From Pseudanabaena mucicola FACHB-723 (GTDB lineage Bacteria > Cyanobacteriota > Cyanobacteriia > Pseudanabaenales > Pseudanabaenaceae): a stretch of DNA of 42,043 nucleotides. Each line of letters opens with the position of its first letter. Within the stretch, counting starts at the first letter, position 1. The position numbers and the translations under genes were made by a program. Positions 25,602 to 33,786 of this stretch are shown in pieces. The stretch spans positions 1-42,043 of the forward strand of contig NZ_JACJQB010000030.1 of assembly GCF_014696385.1 (NCBI RefSeq), written 5' to 3'. The notes beneath the pieces are model-generated. The model saw only the letters and a list, made by a program, of their open reading frames with translations, was not told the DNA's origin and did not search any database.

Positions 25602-25628
25602 GGATCAGTTAACTCTTTTTTTACATAA

Positions 25629-25670
25629 AAAACAATGAAAGCGCGGCAAAAGCCGCGCTTTCATTGTTTT
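25629..25670 (-). terminator. psaJ: Terminator of psaF-psaJ
   Basis: Bases 25629-25647 and 25652-25670 form a perfect 19-bp stem (core GCGCGGC, loop AAAA on the plus strand), 17 nt downstream of the psaJ stop. On the minus strand it runs into a T-rich tract, as expected for an intrinsic terminator. Confidence 0.85.
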
Positions 25671-25687
25671 AATAGGCTGTAGCCAGC

Positions 25688-25804
25688 TTAGAAAGGAAAT
25701 GTGAGGGTGTCTGGGAACAAGCGGTTAGCTTCGATCAATACACCAGCAGTGATGGACATCCATACAACAGCTAAAACAGGAGCAGATGATAAGAAACCTT
25801 TCAA
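25688..25804 (-). CDS. psaJ: Photosystem I subunit IX
   Basis: The 38-residue single-helix thylakoid protein next to PsaF in photosystem I stabilises PsaF and binds chlorophyll and carotenoid. The sequence starts [15 protein letters not shown] and ends with the conserved E-x-NR-x-FPD-x-L-x-FPF. The start is TTG at 25804 with AAGGAG 8 nt upstream; the frame stays open further upstream but that part has no family counterpart. It is the second gene of psaF-psaJ, separated by 110 nt containing a strong hairpin. Confidence 0.95.
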   Translation of the reverse strand: MKGFLSSAPVLAVVWMSITAGVLIEANRLFPDTLTFPF

Positions 25805-25861
25805 TGGAGTTCTCCTTTTAGATAGATTTGATAAATACTTGAAGTAGTAATTTCTTTCTGA

Positions 25862-25906
25862 ATATTTCTCTAAAAGCAATGCATAGTATTGCTTTTAGAG
25901 AAATAT
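25862..25906 (-). promoter_or_regulatory. 19-bp hairpin between psaF and psaJ
   Basis: Bases 25862-25880 pair perfectly with 25888-25906 around a 7-nt loop, starting 9 nt after the psaF stop and about 58 nt before the psaJ start. The stem is AT-rich with an internal CTAAAAGCAAT arm. It lies within a two-gene operon, so it may be a partial terminator, an RNA-processing or stability element that keeps psaF above psaJ, or a true terminator if psaJ has its own promoter. Confidence 0.6.
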
Positions 25907-25914
25907 AGTTTTGT

Positions 25915-26490
25915 CTAGCGAGGGGAAACAGTAACTTCGTTTTCAGGAGCTACAAGTTCGCCAGTACCAAATTCTTTCAGTGCAGCCAAAGGCCATGCAA
26001 AGCCAGTTAGCATGTACTTAATAGCAAGAGGAAGATCGATGAGGATTTCCTTTTGTTGAGCAGTTGCCTTGTCCTTACGGATGGCGATCAAGTAAGCACG
26101 ACCAACCCAGCCAATCCAACCAGCGATGTATAGGAACATCAAGGCAGGAATGGTGAATTCGCCTAAGCGATCCAAACGACCATCGGTGATCAAGTGAGGT
26201 AGACCATCTTCACCACAAAGTAAGCCAGCATCTGCATATTTAGCAAAGCGAGCTTCGGTTTGGGCGATTTTGCCCTTGAGGTATGCAGCAGGGGCGCTAC
26301 CAGCTTGGAAGTTAGCCAAACGTGTGGTGTAGCCATCAACTTCTGATTGCAAGCGATCTTGATAAGCAGAAGAGGTTGCACAGGGAGTCAAGGCGTTGAA
26401 GGAGAATTCTGCGTATGCGGCAGGGGTTGCAGCAAGGCTTACGCCAAACCACAAGCTAATAACGAGGATGAGAGCAAAAAGTCTTTTCAT
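25915..26490 (-). CDS. psaF: Photosystem I subunit III (plastocyanin/cytochrome c6-side subunit)
   Basis: The 191-residue precursor has a signal peptide (about 1-27, ending AYA before [10 protein letters not shown]) that sends the N-terminus into the thylakoid lumen. The mature part has the two conserved cysteines (in LTPCATS and GLLCGEDG), the [10 protein letters not shown]-x-xRLGEF-x-IP motif and a transmembrane segment with [13 protein letters not shown], ending [17 protein letters not shown]. All are hallmarks of PsaF. ATG at 26490 has AAGG a few bases upstream. It is the first gene of psaF-psaJ. Confidence 0.97.
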   Translation of the reverse strand: MKRLFALILVISLWFGVSLAATPAAYAEFSFNALTPCATSSAYQDRLQSEVDGYTTRLANFQAGSAPAAYLKGKIAQTEARFAKYADAGLLCGEDGLPHLITDGRLDRLGEFTIPALMFLYIAGWIGWVGRAYLIAIRKDKATAQQKEILIDLPLAIKYMLTGFAWPLAALKEFGTGELVAPENEVTVSPR

Positions 26491-26633
26491 GGACTGACCT
26501 TAATTTACCTTTGTTTAAGATAGGCAAAAATAACGAGATTTTAGTTTGAGAACTTAGCCTCAGATCCTATATCAGCGATCGCGCCTTGGTAAAGCAATCT
26601 TCACATCCTGTAAAGTAAGTTATCAATTAAGGG

Positions 26634-26689
26634 CTTTTAGCTTTTAGCTTTTGGCTTTTAGCTTTTGGCTGTTGGCAATTAGTAATTAG
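26634..26689. repeat. Heptamer tandem repeat array (8 units)
   Basis: Eight consecutive 7-mers lie in strict phase from 26634: CTTTTAG, CTTTTAG, CTTTTGG, CTTTTAG, CTTTTGG, CTGTTGG, CAATTAG, TAATTAG. This is the short tandem heptamer style (STRR) known from cyanobacterial intergenic DNA. The last units are the complement of the GCTAATT units in the next array, so the two arrays can fold against each other. The array lies in the 343-nt spacer between psaF and tsaD. Confidence 0.75.
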
Positions 26690-26699
26690 CTTTTTTAGA

Positions 26700-26830
26700 A
26701 TAGGTAAGTCTCCTCAAAGCTAATTGCTAACAGCTAATTGCCAACAGCCGCTTAAGCTGCCAAGTGTTTCTGTATCATAGGTAAGTCCCCTCAAAGCTAA
26801 TCGCTAACAGCTAATTGCTAACAGCTAATT
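26700..26830. repeat. Two related 48-bp repeats ending in heptamer arrays up to tsaD
   Basis: A 48-bp unit beginning ATAGGTAAGTC starts at 26700 and again at 26777 (77-bp period, few differences). Each ends in 7-mers: 26719-26746 has GCTAATT, GCTAACA, GCTAATT, GCCAACA, and 26796-26830 has GCTAATC, GCTAACA, GCTAATT, GCTAACA, GCTAATT. The second array stops only 3 nt before the tsaD ATG, so repeat DNA occupies the place of a ribosome-binding site. Confidence 0.75.
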
Positions 26831-26833
26831 AAA

Positions 26834-27865
26834 ATGCCAACTATTCTTGCGATCGAATCTAGCTGTGATGAAACGGCGGCGGCGGTGGTTTGCGATCGCC
26901 AAATTCTTAGTAGCGTGGTTTCTTCGCAGATCCAAACCCATGCGCTCTATGGTGGTGTGGTGCCAGAGATTGCGGCACGTCAGCATGTGGAGACGATTAA
27001 TCCTGCGATCGCAAAAGCCTATCGTGAGTCAGGTAAAACATGGGCAGATATTGACGGTATCGCGGTGACCACTGCCCCCGGACTAATTGGCTCGTTGATG
27101 ATTGGCGTGACGGCGGCGAAAACCTTGGCAATGATGCATCAAAAGCCTTTGATTGCCGTCCATCATCTTGAGGGACATATTTGTTCGGCTTTGCTGGCTG
27201 AGCCTACCCTAGAGCCACCTTTTTTATGTCTGTTGGTCTCTGGTGGGCATAGCAGCATTATTTTAGTAAAGGACTATACCGACTATCAGGTGATGGGAAA
27301 AACTCGTGATGATGCGGCGGGTGAAGCCTTTGACAAGGTGGCAAGGTTGTTAGGCTTGGGTTACCCCGGAGGCCCCGTGATCGACAAAATTGCGATCGCA
27401 GGAAATCCGAAAGCTTACAAATTGCCACAGGGGCGAATTCCTGATTTTCCCTATGATTCTAGTTTTAGTGGTCTGAAAACGGCAGTATTGCGACTTACTC
27501 AAAAGCTTAGCCCCAATGGTGAGGAATTGCCGATTGCTGATATTGCCGCCAGTTTTCAAGAAACCGTGGCGGCGGCATTGGTTAATCGCACGATTAAATG
27601 TGCGCTGGAGCATAATTTATCGACAATTGTGGCGGTTGGTGGCGTGGCAGCGAATAGTGCTTTGCGATCGCGATTAGTGACCATGGCAGCCGAGCATGAC
27701 ATTCGTGCGATCTTTCCACCCCTAAGCCTATGTACTGATAATGCGGCGATGATTGGCTGTGCAGGGGCAATTCACCTTGCACGCGGTGAAACTTCATCAA
27801 TGAACATTGCCACGCGATCGCGACTCAACCTCGAAGACTGCCAGAGTTTATATCGCAATCTTTAA
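26834..27865 (+). CDS. tsaD: tRNA N6-threonylcarbamoyladenosine synthase catalytic subunit
   Basis: The 343-residue ASKHA-fold enzyme transfers threonylcarbamoyl to A37 of ANN-decoding tRNAs, together with TsaB and TsaE (not in the window). It starts [19 protein letters not shown], and has [18 protein letters not shown] and the metal-binding HHLEGHI with H111 and H115. LLVSGGHSS, the [23 protein letters not shown] motif and C-terminal LCTDNAAMI follow. Length and motifs are complete. ATG at 26834 is fixed by homology. No Shine-Dalgarno is visible because heptamer repeats reach to 26830. It ends at a double hairpin shared with the convergent acyltransferase gene. Confidence 0.97.
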   Translation: MPTILAIESSCDETAAAVVCDRQILSSVVSSQIQTHALYGGVVPEIAARQHVETINPAIAKAYRESGKTWADIDGIAVTTAPGLIGSLMIGVTAAKTLAMMHQKPLIAVHHLEGHICSALLAEPTLEPPFLCLLVSGGHSSIILVKDYTDYQVMGKTRDDAAGEAFDKVARLLGLGYPGGPVIDKIAIAGNPKAYKLPQGRIPDFPYDSSFSGLKTAVLRLTQKLSPNGEELPIADIAASFQETVAAALVNRTIKCALEHNLSTIVAVGGVAANSALRSRLVTMAAEHDIRAIFPPLSLCTDNAAMIGCAGAIHLARGETSSMNIATRSRLNLEDCQSLYRNL

Positions 27866-27877
27866 ATCAAACAAATT

Positions 27878-27941
27878 AGATCGTCCCCGCCGAAGGCGGG
27901 GACGATCTCTACAAAAAAGCGCCGCATCGCGGCGCTTTTTT
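27878..27941. terminator. Double hairpin between tsaD and the acyltransferase gene
   Basis: Two adjacent perfect stems: 27878-27891 with 27895-27908 (14 bp, GAA loop) and 27913-27925 with 27929-27941 (13 bp, ATC loop, A6 and T6 ends). The second is a textbook bidirectional terminator and touches the stop codon of the convergent gene at 27942. Confidence 0.85.
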
Positions 27942-29336
27942 CTACATTACTGAGGGAATAACTAAATCCTTCATCGCGTGATGGATTTCTTCGGTCAGTT
28001 TGCGCGTACATTCTTTGGCAGCAGCGCGACTAGATTGATATTCAGCCAGATGCTCCGACACCGAGATCGGTTCGGCAACAGAAATAGTCAATTTGCGATC
28101 GCCAAAATTAGGGGTTTCTTTGAAAGGTGAATCGGGATTACGCTCACTGATTCGTTGTAAAACGCTCCACATCAGTTTCAATACCTCAATATAGCGGCTA
28201 GGGCTAGGATGTTGACGCACGTAGTCACTGGTGACTCCGATGATACTTTCGGCGATCCGCATATGCCAATTACTATAACTAGCTTCGAGGGCGAGCTGAT
28301 CGGCAAAACCCCGTTCCACCTGAGATAGCTGCTCAATATTCTTAATATCGTTACGGAAAATACGATCCCAACCGCATTGTTCTAGACGACGACAACGATC
28401 AATTGGTGATCCCTTCGCTTTAATCCCGAAATTCATTTCCGCCACACTCAAAATGCGATCGGCGAGTTCTTGCAAATTTTCGGCTAAGTTGTCAGGATTT
28501 GTATTTTGGCTATTAAATTTAGCGTAATTGCCATAAAAAGCTTTGTAATAGTCACTGACCCACTGCACCAGATAGCTACCCAAATCATAAAGCCGTTGAT
28601 AACGATTTTCTGAAGTAATCGCAGGCTTAATAATTCCGCTTTCTTTTTCAATCATGGTAATCGTCTGATCAATTACGCCCCACGCATCGGTTGAATATTC
28701 GTACTGAATCCCCACAGGAATGATTAACATTTCCTCGGTGCGACCTTCCTTTTGTAAATCCTCAGCCGCCCAAAATCCAATCTGAGCAATCCCTGGTTCC
28801 AGTTCCGCCACGGTTTCGCTTTTGCCATTAGTGCCACCTTCAGGAGCCATCGATAGCGGCACATCACCTTGAGTAATTTGCTTTCGCATCAGGTTTAGTG
28901 CAGGACGATCCAGCTTGCCGCGAAATATGGAAATACCGCCCAAGGCGGGAAATAGCCAATTGATATAGTCCCCTGCCCACAGAGAAATACCGCGATCGTA
29001 CACAAAACCGCTATGGGGCTTGGTGGTGAGCTTGATTCCCATCTCTTTTGCCTGTTCTGGGACGGCATAGGCAAGCAAATACAACATCGCAAAGGGATCA
29101 TCGGTAGTGGGATGTCGGAAAGCAAGCATGTATCGAGATTTGCCATCCTCAAATTTTTTCGTAGCTTCGACAAGGCGATCAATATAGCGAGTTTCAATCT
29201 GCTTGATGCCACATTGCCACCGCAACCAAAAAGGCGTTAACAGCCGTATGATTTTCAATATAAATTGATTGGCCTTCGGCGGATAAACATTGAGAGGTGG
29301 TTGGACGCGGGTCAGATCTACTGCCATGGTTTCCAT
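27942..29336 (-). CDS. PlsC-type acyltransferase
   Basis: The 464-residue protein has the glycerol-phosphate acyltransferase fold. The catalytic H-x4-D is RHPTTDD (about 73-79). A GGISIFRG block and APEGGTNGKSE (about 167-177, the glycerophosphate-binding EGGTNG motif) follow, then IIPVGIQYEY. A short hydrophobic region near 25-40 may associate with membrane. The C-terminal about 220 residues are helical and have no motif I recognise. It probably esterifies lysophosphatidate or a related lipid in membrane lipid synthesis, but it is longer than standard PlsC (about 240 residues), so another acceptor is possible. Start ATG 29336 or 29327. It is monocistronic and divergent from mnmG. Confidence 0.82.
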   Translation of the reverse strand: METMAVDLTRVQPPLNVYPPKANQFILKIIRLLTPFWLRWQCGIKQIETRYIDRLVEATKKFEDGKSRYMLAFRHPTTDDPFAMLYLLAYAVPEQAKEMGIKLTTKPHSGFVYDRGISLWAGDYINWLFPALGGISIFRGKLDRPALNLMRKQITQGDVPLSMAPEGGTNGKSETVAELEPGIAQIGFWAAEDLQKEGRTEEMLIIPVGIQYEYSTDAWGVIDQTITMIEKESGIIKPAITSENRYQRLYDLGSYLVQWVSDYYKAFYGNYAKFNSQNTNPDNLAENLQELADRILSVAEMNFGIKAKGSPIDRCRRLEQCGWDRIFRNDIKNIEQLSQVERGFADQLALEASYSNWHMRIAESIIGVTSDYVRQHPSPSRYIEVLKLMWSVLQRISERNPDSPFKETPNFGDRKLTISVAEPISVSEHLAEYQSSRAAAKECTRKLTEEIHHAMKDLVIPSVM

Positions 29337-29423
29337 TATTTGTATAGCAATATCGCATTAAAACATGCTAAGTGTGTCCCTACGCAATGTTATTGGAATT
29401 ACAACTATAGTTGTTGCCCGTCT

Positions 29424-29446
29424 AAACCCAAGAAACAAGTGGCGGC
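29424..29446 (+). repeat. Half copy of the AAACCCA palindrome
   Basis: AAACCCAAGAAACAAGTGGC followed by GGC matches the left arm style of the palindromes at 4377 and 42006 (AAACCCA, variable stretch, GGCGGC) but has no right arm. It is preceded by CTATAG (29405-29410), as the other two copies are. It lies in the 155-nt spacer between the acyltransferase gene and mnmG and looks like a decayed or half-deleted copy. Confidence 0.35.
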
Positions 29447-29491
29447 AGCTATACAATAAAATAGATTTTTGTTGTTCATATCTGTCAAATA

Positions 29492-31423
29492 GTGAGCGCG
29501 ATGCAGGGCAATTCCGTAAATTTAGCTAACCAAGTCCAATTTCTTGATGAATTTGAGGTGATCATCGTTGGTGCGGGTCATGCAGGTTGTGAAGCTGCCC
29601 TTGCATCCGCCCGAATGAACTGCAAAACCTTACTACTTACCCTTAATCTCGATCGCATTGCATGGCAACCCTGCAACCCCGCTGTGGGCGGCCCTGCCAA
29701 ATCGCAACTTGTCCATGAGGTCGATGCCCTCGGTGGTGAAATTGGCAAAATCACCGATCGCACCTATCTCCAAAAAAGAATCTTAAATAGTTCGCGTGGC
29801 CCCGCCGTTTGGGCATTACGGGCGCAAACCGACAAGCGCGAATATGCCGCTGAAATGAAAACGGTAGTTGAGAATGAGCCAAATCTCTCGGTGCGCGAGG
29901 GAACGGTGATTAATGTATTGCTTGATGCGAACCAAGCAATTATCGGTGTGGAAACTCAATTTGGCGTGGGCTATGCTTGCAAAGCTGTGATTTTGACAAC
30001 GGGTACATTCCTCAATGGCAAAATCTGGGTGGGTAACCGCTCTATGTCTGCGGGACGCGCAGGTGAGTTTGCGGTTGAAGGTTTAACCGAAACCCTCAAT
30101 GCCCTCGGTTTTGTCACCGATCGCCTGAAGACAGGCACACCCGCAAGGGTCGATCGCCGTAGCGTCGATTACAGCAAAATGGAAGTGCAGCCATCGGATA
30201 CGGAGCAGAACTGGTTCAGCTTTGATCCGAGTGCTTGGGTAGAACGGGAACAAATGAATTGCTATTTAACTCGCACCACTGCCGAAACCCATCGCATTAT
30301 TCGTGACAATTTACATCTGACCCCTGTTTACGGTGGATTTATTGACGCGAAGGGCCCACGCTATTGTCCCAGTATTGAAGATAAGATTGTCCGTTTTGCT
30401 GATAAAGAGAGTCATCAGATTTTTATTGAGCCAGAGGGTCGGGATATTCCTGAGCTATATATTCAAGGCTTTTCTACAGGAATGCCAGAAAATATCCAAC
30501 TGCAAATGTTGCGGACTCTGCCTGGGCTGGAAAACTGTCATATGCTGCGGGCTGCCTATGCTGTGGAATATGATTACATCCCTGCGACTCAGTGCTATCC
30601 CACTTTGATGACCAAATTAATTGAAGGGCTGTTTTGTGCAGGACAAATCAATGGAACCACAGGCTATGAAGAAGCTGCGGCACAGGGTCTAGTGGCGGGG
30701 ATGAACGCGGCTTTATTTTCCCAGAAGCGAGAAATGGTGGTATTGCCGCGAGCTAGTAGCTATATCGGGACTCTGATTGATGATCTATGTACGAAGGAAT
30801 TGCGCGAACCCTATCGCATGTTGACTAGCCGTTCCGAATATCGCTTGATTTTGCGATCGGATAATGCCGATCGCCGCTTGACTCCCATTGGTCGTGAAAT
30901 TGGTTTAGTTGATGATCGGCGCTGGCAATTATTCTGTGACAAGCAGGAGCGCGTCCATAGAGAAGTCCACCGTCTCAACGAAACTCGCGTCAAAGAAAAG
31001 GAAGAATTAGGTCAACGGATTACTGCTGAAACGGGAGAAGTGATTCGTGGGGCAATTACACTATCGGATTTATTGCGTCGCCCTAAGTTTAACTATGCGG
31101 AACTAATTCATTATGGTTTAGCCGATGCCAATCTAAATCGCTTTGAGCGTCTTGCCGCCGAAATCGAAGTCAAGTATGTGGGCTATATCCAACGCCAAGA
31201 GCATCAAATTGAGGAGGTTGCCAAACATAGCGATCGCAAATTGCCAACGGACATTGACTACAATGCGATCGAAACTCTTTCTAAGGAATCGCGAGAGAAG
31301 TTAAGCAAAATTCGTCCGATGACGATTGGGCAAGCGAGTCGCATTGGTGGGGTCAACCCTGCGGATGTGAATGCTTTGCTGGTGTATCTAGAAATTCAGC
31401 ATCGCCTTGCTGCCAAAAGATAA
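29492..31423 (+). CDS. mnmG: tRNA uridine-5-carboxymethylaminomethyl modification enzyme MnmG
   Basis: The 643-residue FAD enzyme, with MnmE, makes cmnm5 on the wobble uridine of several tRNAs. The N-terminal FAD loop is [17 protein letters not shown]. The family signature [23 protein letters not shown], then [25 protein letters not shown] and [14 protein letters not shown] follow in the usual order. The C-terminal MnmE-binding helices end [18 protein letters not shown]. Length is normal. The start is GTG at 29492 or ATG at 29501; they differ by three residues. A 20-bp hairpin follows the stop, and mnmE is not in the window. Confidence 0.97.
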   Translation: MSAMQGNSVNLANQVQFLDEFEVIIVGAGHAGCEAALASARMNCKTLLLTLNLDRIAWQPCNPAVGGPAKSQLVHEVDALGGEIGKITDRTYLQKRILNSSRGPAVWALRAQTDKREYAAEMKTVVENEPNLSVREGTVINVLLDANQAIIGVETQFGVGYACKAVILTTGTFLNGKIWVGNRSMSAGRAGEFAVEGLTETLNALGFVTDRLKTGTPARVDRRSVDYSKMEVQPSDTEQNWFSFDPSAWVEREQMNCYLTRTTAETHRIIRDNLHLTPVYGGFIDAKGPRYCPSIEDKIVRFADKESHQIFIEPEGRDIPELYIQGFSTGMPENIQLQMLRTLPGLENCHMLRAAYAVEYDYIPATQCYPTLMTKLIEGLFCAGQINGTTGYEEAAAQGLVAGMNAALFSQKREMVVLPRASSYIGTLIDDLCTKELREPYRMLTSRSEYRLILRSDNADRRLTPIGREIGLVDDRRWQLFCDKQERVHREVHRLNETRVKEKEELGQRITAETGEVIRGAITLSDLLRRPKFNYAELIHYGLADANLNRFERLAAEIEVKYVGYIQRQEHQIEEVAKHSDRKLPTDIDYNAIETLSKESREKLSKIRPMTIGQASRIGGVNPADVNALLVYLEIQHRLAAKR

Positions 31424-31460
31424 TGAAATGCGCCGCACTGCGGCGCATTTCATTATCTAA
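31420..31460 (+). terminator. mnmG: 20-bp palindrome after mnmG
   Basis: Bases 31420-31439 are complementary to 31441-31460 (perfect, centred on C31440), core TGCGCCGCA and AT-rich arms. It includes the mnmG stop region and ends 12 nt before the photolyase start, so it should separate the two genes, although it leaves almost no room for a photolyase promoter downstream. Confidence 0.75.
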
Positions 31461-31472
31461 AAATAAATTATT

Positions 31473-33062
31473 ATGCTAGAAACTGCCCGTAAATTTCTTT
31501 CTCAAATTGATAACTATCCAATTACCGCTAGTCTGGAGAACAAGTTAGCAAATTGCGATCGCAGTTTATTTATTCTTCATGACCAACTCAATCTCAGTGT
31601 ATTTCCTAAGCAATTACTTGACCAAAAGCCATTACTCATCTTTGTCGAATCCCTCAAATATGCCACGGCAATTCCGCACCATAAACAGAAATTAGTTTAT
31701 ATTCTCAGCGCTCAACGACATTTTGCGATCGCATGTTATCAGCAAGGTTTTCCTATTCTGAATTTATTTACAGAGGGGTTTCATGCCGAGGCTTTAGCTG
31801 AGTTTTTGCAGCAATATCCTGCGATCAAACTTAGCTATATGCAGCCCTCGGAATGGGATACGCGATCGCAGATGGCGGCTTTAGCGGATACATTTTGTGA
31901 TCGCATAGAGCAAATCCCCAATAACTTCTTTATCGCTGATGCCGATCAGTTCAAAGACAAAATTAAAAAGGGATACCGTCTCGAAAACTTCTATCGAGAA
32001 TTACGCAAGCAAACGGGCTATCTGATGGCAGATGGTAAACCGATTGGCGGTAATTGGAACTATGACAAAGAAAACCGCAAAGCGCTGCCCAAAAATATTT
32101 CTATCCCCCCAATACCTGAAATTCCACCCGATCTAATTACTCAAGAAGTAATTGATTTAGTAAATAACTATTTGCCTCATAATTTTGGGAAGTTAGATCG
32201 ATTTAGCTATGCGGTTACCCGTGACCAAGCCTTAGAACTAGCAAAGGTATTTATCGAAACTCGGCTGGCTAACTTTGGTGCGTATGAAGATGCCACCAAG
32301 ACGGGTGAGCCATTTCTATTTCATTCGGTATTGTCGATTTATCTCAATAATGGATTATTACTGCCACAGGAAATCTGTGAAATTGCGATCGCAGCTTATC
32401 ACCAAAATCTTGCACCTCTCAATTCTGTGGAAGGCTTTGTGCGGCAAATTCTCGGCTGGCGCGAATACATTCGTGTTTACTATGAAGCACAGATGCCCCA
32501 AGCCCGTGAGCATAATTATTTTGGATTTACCAACGACTTGCCACAGCTCTATTGGGATGCCGATACAGATTTGCTCTGTATGCAAGATGCCGTAACTAAT
32601 GTTTTAAATTATGGCTATTCCCATCATATTCAGCGCTTGATGGTATTGAGCAATTTTAGCAACCTTACCAATACCGATCCGCGTCAATTAAATCGATGGT
32701 TTTGGCTTGCCTATATCGATGCCTACGAGTGGGTAGAACTTCCTAATGTGTTGGGGATGTCCACCTTTGCCGATGGCGGTATTTTGGCATCCAAACCCTA
32801 TGTCGCAGGTGGAAATTACATCAATAAAATGAGTAATTGCTGTTCCCAATGCCAATATGATGTCAAAGAGAAAGTTGGTGACAAGGCATGTCCATTCAAT
32901 TATCTGTATTGGCATTTTGTCGATCAACATCGCGAGAGTTTTGCCGAGAATGGACGAGTATCATTAATGGTGAATTCCTATAACAAGAAGACTGAAGTTG
33001 AAAAACAGGCTATTCGCGATTCTGCCACAAAATTTATCAGTCAGCTCAAAATTAAAGCTTAG
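31473..33062 (+). CDS. FeS-type bacterial (6-4) photolyase / cryptochrome (FeS-BCP family)
   Basis: The 529-residue flavoprotein of the prokaryotic (6-4) photolyase group repairs UV photoproducts or acts as a light sensor. Four cysteines suited to a [4Fe-4S] cluster are C369, C457, C460 and C473. Their spacing (88, 91 and 104 residues from the first) equals the spacing I remember for Agrobacterium PhrB. The helical FAD domain includes FGAYEDA, FLFHSVLSIYLNNGLL, VEGFVRQILGWREYIR and the MSTFADGGILASKPYVAGGNYI block typical of the group. An N-terminal antenna-type domain begins RSLFILHDQLN. The start ATG at 31473 is the first in frame. There is no partner gene; a hairpin lies just upstream and another at the stop. 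Confidence 0.9.
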   Translation: MLETARKFLSQIDNYPITASLENKLANCDRSLFILHDQLNLSVFPKQLLDQKPLLIFVESLKYATAIPHHKQKLVYILSAQRHFAIACYQQGFPILNLFTEGFHAEALAEFLQQYPAIKLSYMQPSEWDTRSQMAALADTFCDRIEQIPNNFFIADADQFKDKIKKGYRLENFYRELRKQTGYLMADGKPIGGNWNYDKENRKALPKNISIPPIPEIPPDLITQEVIDLVNNYLPHNFGKLDRFSYAVTRDQALELAKVFIETRLANFGAYEDATKTGEPFLFHSVLSIYLNNGLLLPQEICEIAIAAYHQNLAPLNSVEGFVRQILGWREYIRVYYEAQMPQAREHNYFGFTNDLPQLYWDADTDLLCMQDAVTNVLNYGYSHHIQRLMVLSNFSNLTNTDPRQLNRWFWLAYIDAYEWVELPNVLGMSTFADGGILASKPYVAGGNYINKMSNCCSQCQYDVKEKVGDKACPFNYLYWHFVDQHRESFAENGRVSLMVNSYNKKTEVEKQAIRDSATKFISQLKIKA

Positions 33063-33088
33063 GCAGACCACTGCGTGGTCTGCCTAAG
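33058..33088 (+). terminator. Terminator hairpin at the photolyase stop
   Basis: CTTAGGCAGACCAC (33058-33071) pairs with GTGGTCTGCCTAAG (33075-33088), 14 bp with a TGC loop. The stop codon is inside the left arm, and the right arm overlaps the first bases of the next repeat element. No strong T-run follows. Confidence 0.6.
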
Positions 33089-33229
33089 AGCGTGTTTGGG
33101 AAGTCTTCTGTCTAGCATAAATTTCTGCTTTTACCCCCCTTAATCCCCCCTTTGAAAGGGGGGAAACCTAAATTCTCCCCCTTTCAAAGGGGGAGTTAGA
33201 GGGGGTAAAAAACTTCTCAAACACGCTCT
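33087..33229. mobile_element. MITE-like element with 18-bp inverted ends
   Basis: The 143-bp element is bounded by AGAGCGTGTTTGGGAAGT (33087-33104) and ACTTCTCAAACACGCTCT (33212-33229), which are inverted repeats matching at 17 of 18 positions. The interior has nested C-rich/G-rich inverted repeats around CCCCCTTTGAAAGGGGGG and TCCCCCTTTCAAAGGGGGA. There is no coding capacity. No clear target duplication is visible; a TA at both ends is possible. It differs in sequence from the 15499-15633 element but is built the same way. Confidence 0.55.
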
Positions 33230-33371
33230 AAGCTTCTCTGCGATTATTTCCACACCCACAGGGGCATTCCACTGGTTTCCATCTCAAACAGAGAATACGA
33301 ACTTTTACCTGAATCTTCTCAGGCTTTTTTCTATATCGGTATGATTCAGCTCCTCCTTAAACGTCTCGCTT

Positions 33372-33391
33372 AACTTCTCAAACACTCTCTT
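33372..33391 (+). repeat. Solo right end related to the 33087-33229 element
   Basis: AACTTCTCAAACACTCTCTT repeats the right end of the neighbouring element (33211-33230) with few changes. It has no matching left end nearby. The 140 bases between the two ends (33231-33371) show no convincing gene. This may be the relic of an older insertion or a nested copy. Confidence 0.5.
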
Positions 33392-33409
33392 AACTGCCCT
33401 GCGCTATAG

Positions 33410-33784
33410 TTACCAATTTAAAAGCTCAGCAATTTTATCGGCAATTTGCAGTGGCTCAAAGGGTTTAGCAATCGCTCCTGCAATATCTAGTTGAGCAAAT
33501 CTGGCACGATCGCTAGCTTGTACTTTTGCGGTCAACAGAATTACAGGAATTTTTTGAGTTACTGGATTTTGTTGTAGATGCTGAAGAACTTTAATACCAT
33601 CCATTTCAGGCATCATCACATCAAGGAGAATCGCATCGGGCTTAAGTGATTCAACAATACTTAGTCCTGCTTTTCCAGAATTAGCGATTTGGACTTTCCA
33701 GCCTTTAAAGCTTTCTAAACAAACAGCTATGACTTGAGCCAGATTTGGTTCGTCATCAATTAGTAGAATCGATTTGGTGATCAT
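33410..33784 (-). CDS. Single-domain response regulator (CheY-like)
   Basis: The 124-residue protein consists of one receiver domain: acidic LLIDDEPN, phosphoacceptor D in AILLDVMMPEMDG, the LLTAK switch threonine and the conserved lysine in IAKPFEP. All catalytic residues are present, with no output domain. ATG at 33784 follows the stop of the histidine kinase by 2 nt, so the two are surely cotranscribed and it is the likely phosphoacceptor. It is the distal gene of the phytochrome-kinase-receiver series. A phosphate shuttle or a partner for an unlinked output protein are both possible. Confidence 0.92.
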   Translation of the reverse strand: MITKSILLIDDEPNLAQVIAVCLESFKGWKVQIANSGKAGLSIVESLKPDAILLDVMMPEMDGIKVLQHLQQNPVTQKIPVILLTAKVQASDRARFAQLDIAGAIAKPFEPLQIADKIAELLNW

Positions 33785-33786
33785 GG

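Noticed and set aside
33228-33356. Open frame on the minus strand reading RWKPVECPCGCGNNRREA at its end, between the two repeat ends
   Set aside because: It has no ATG, is under 45 codons, and lies in repeat-derived DNA. The CPCGCG motif is suggestive of a small metal-binding peptide but the evidence is too thin.
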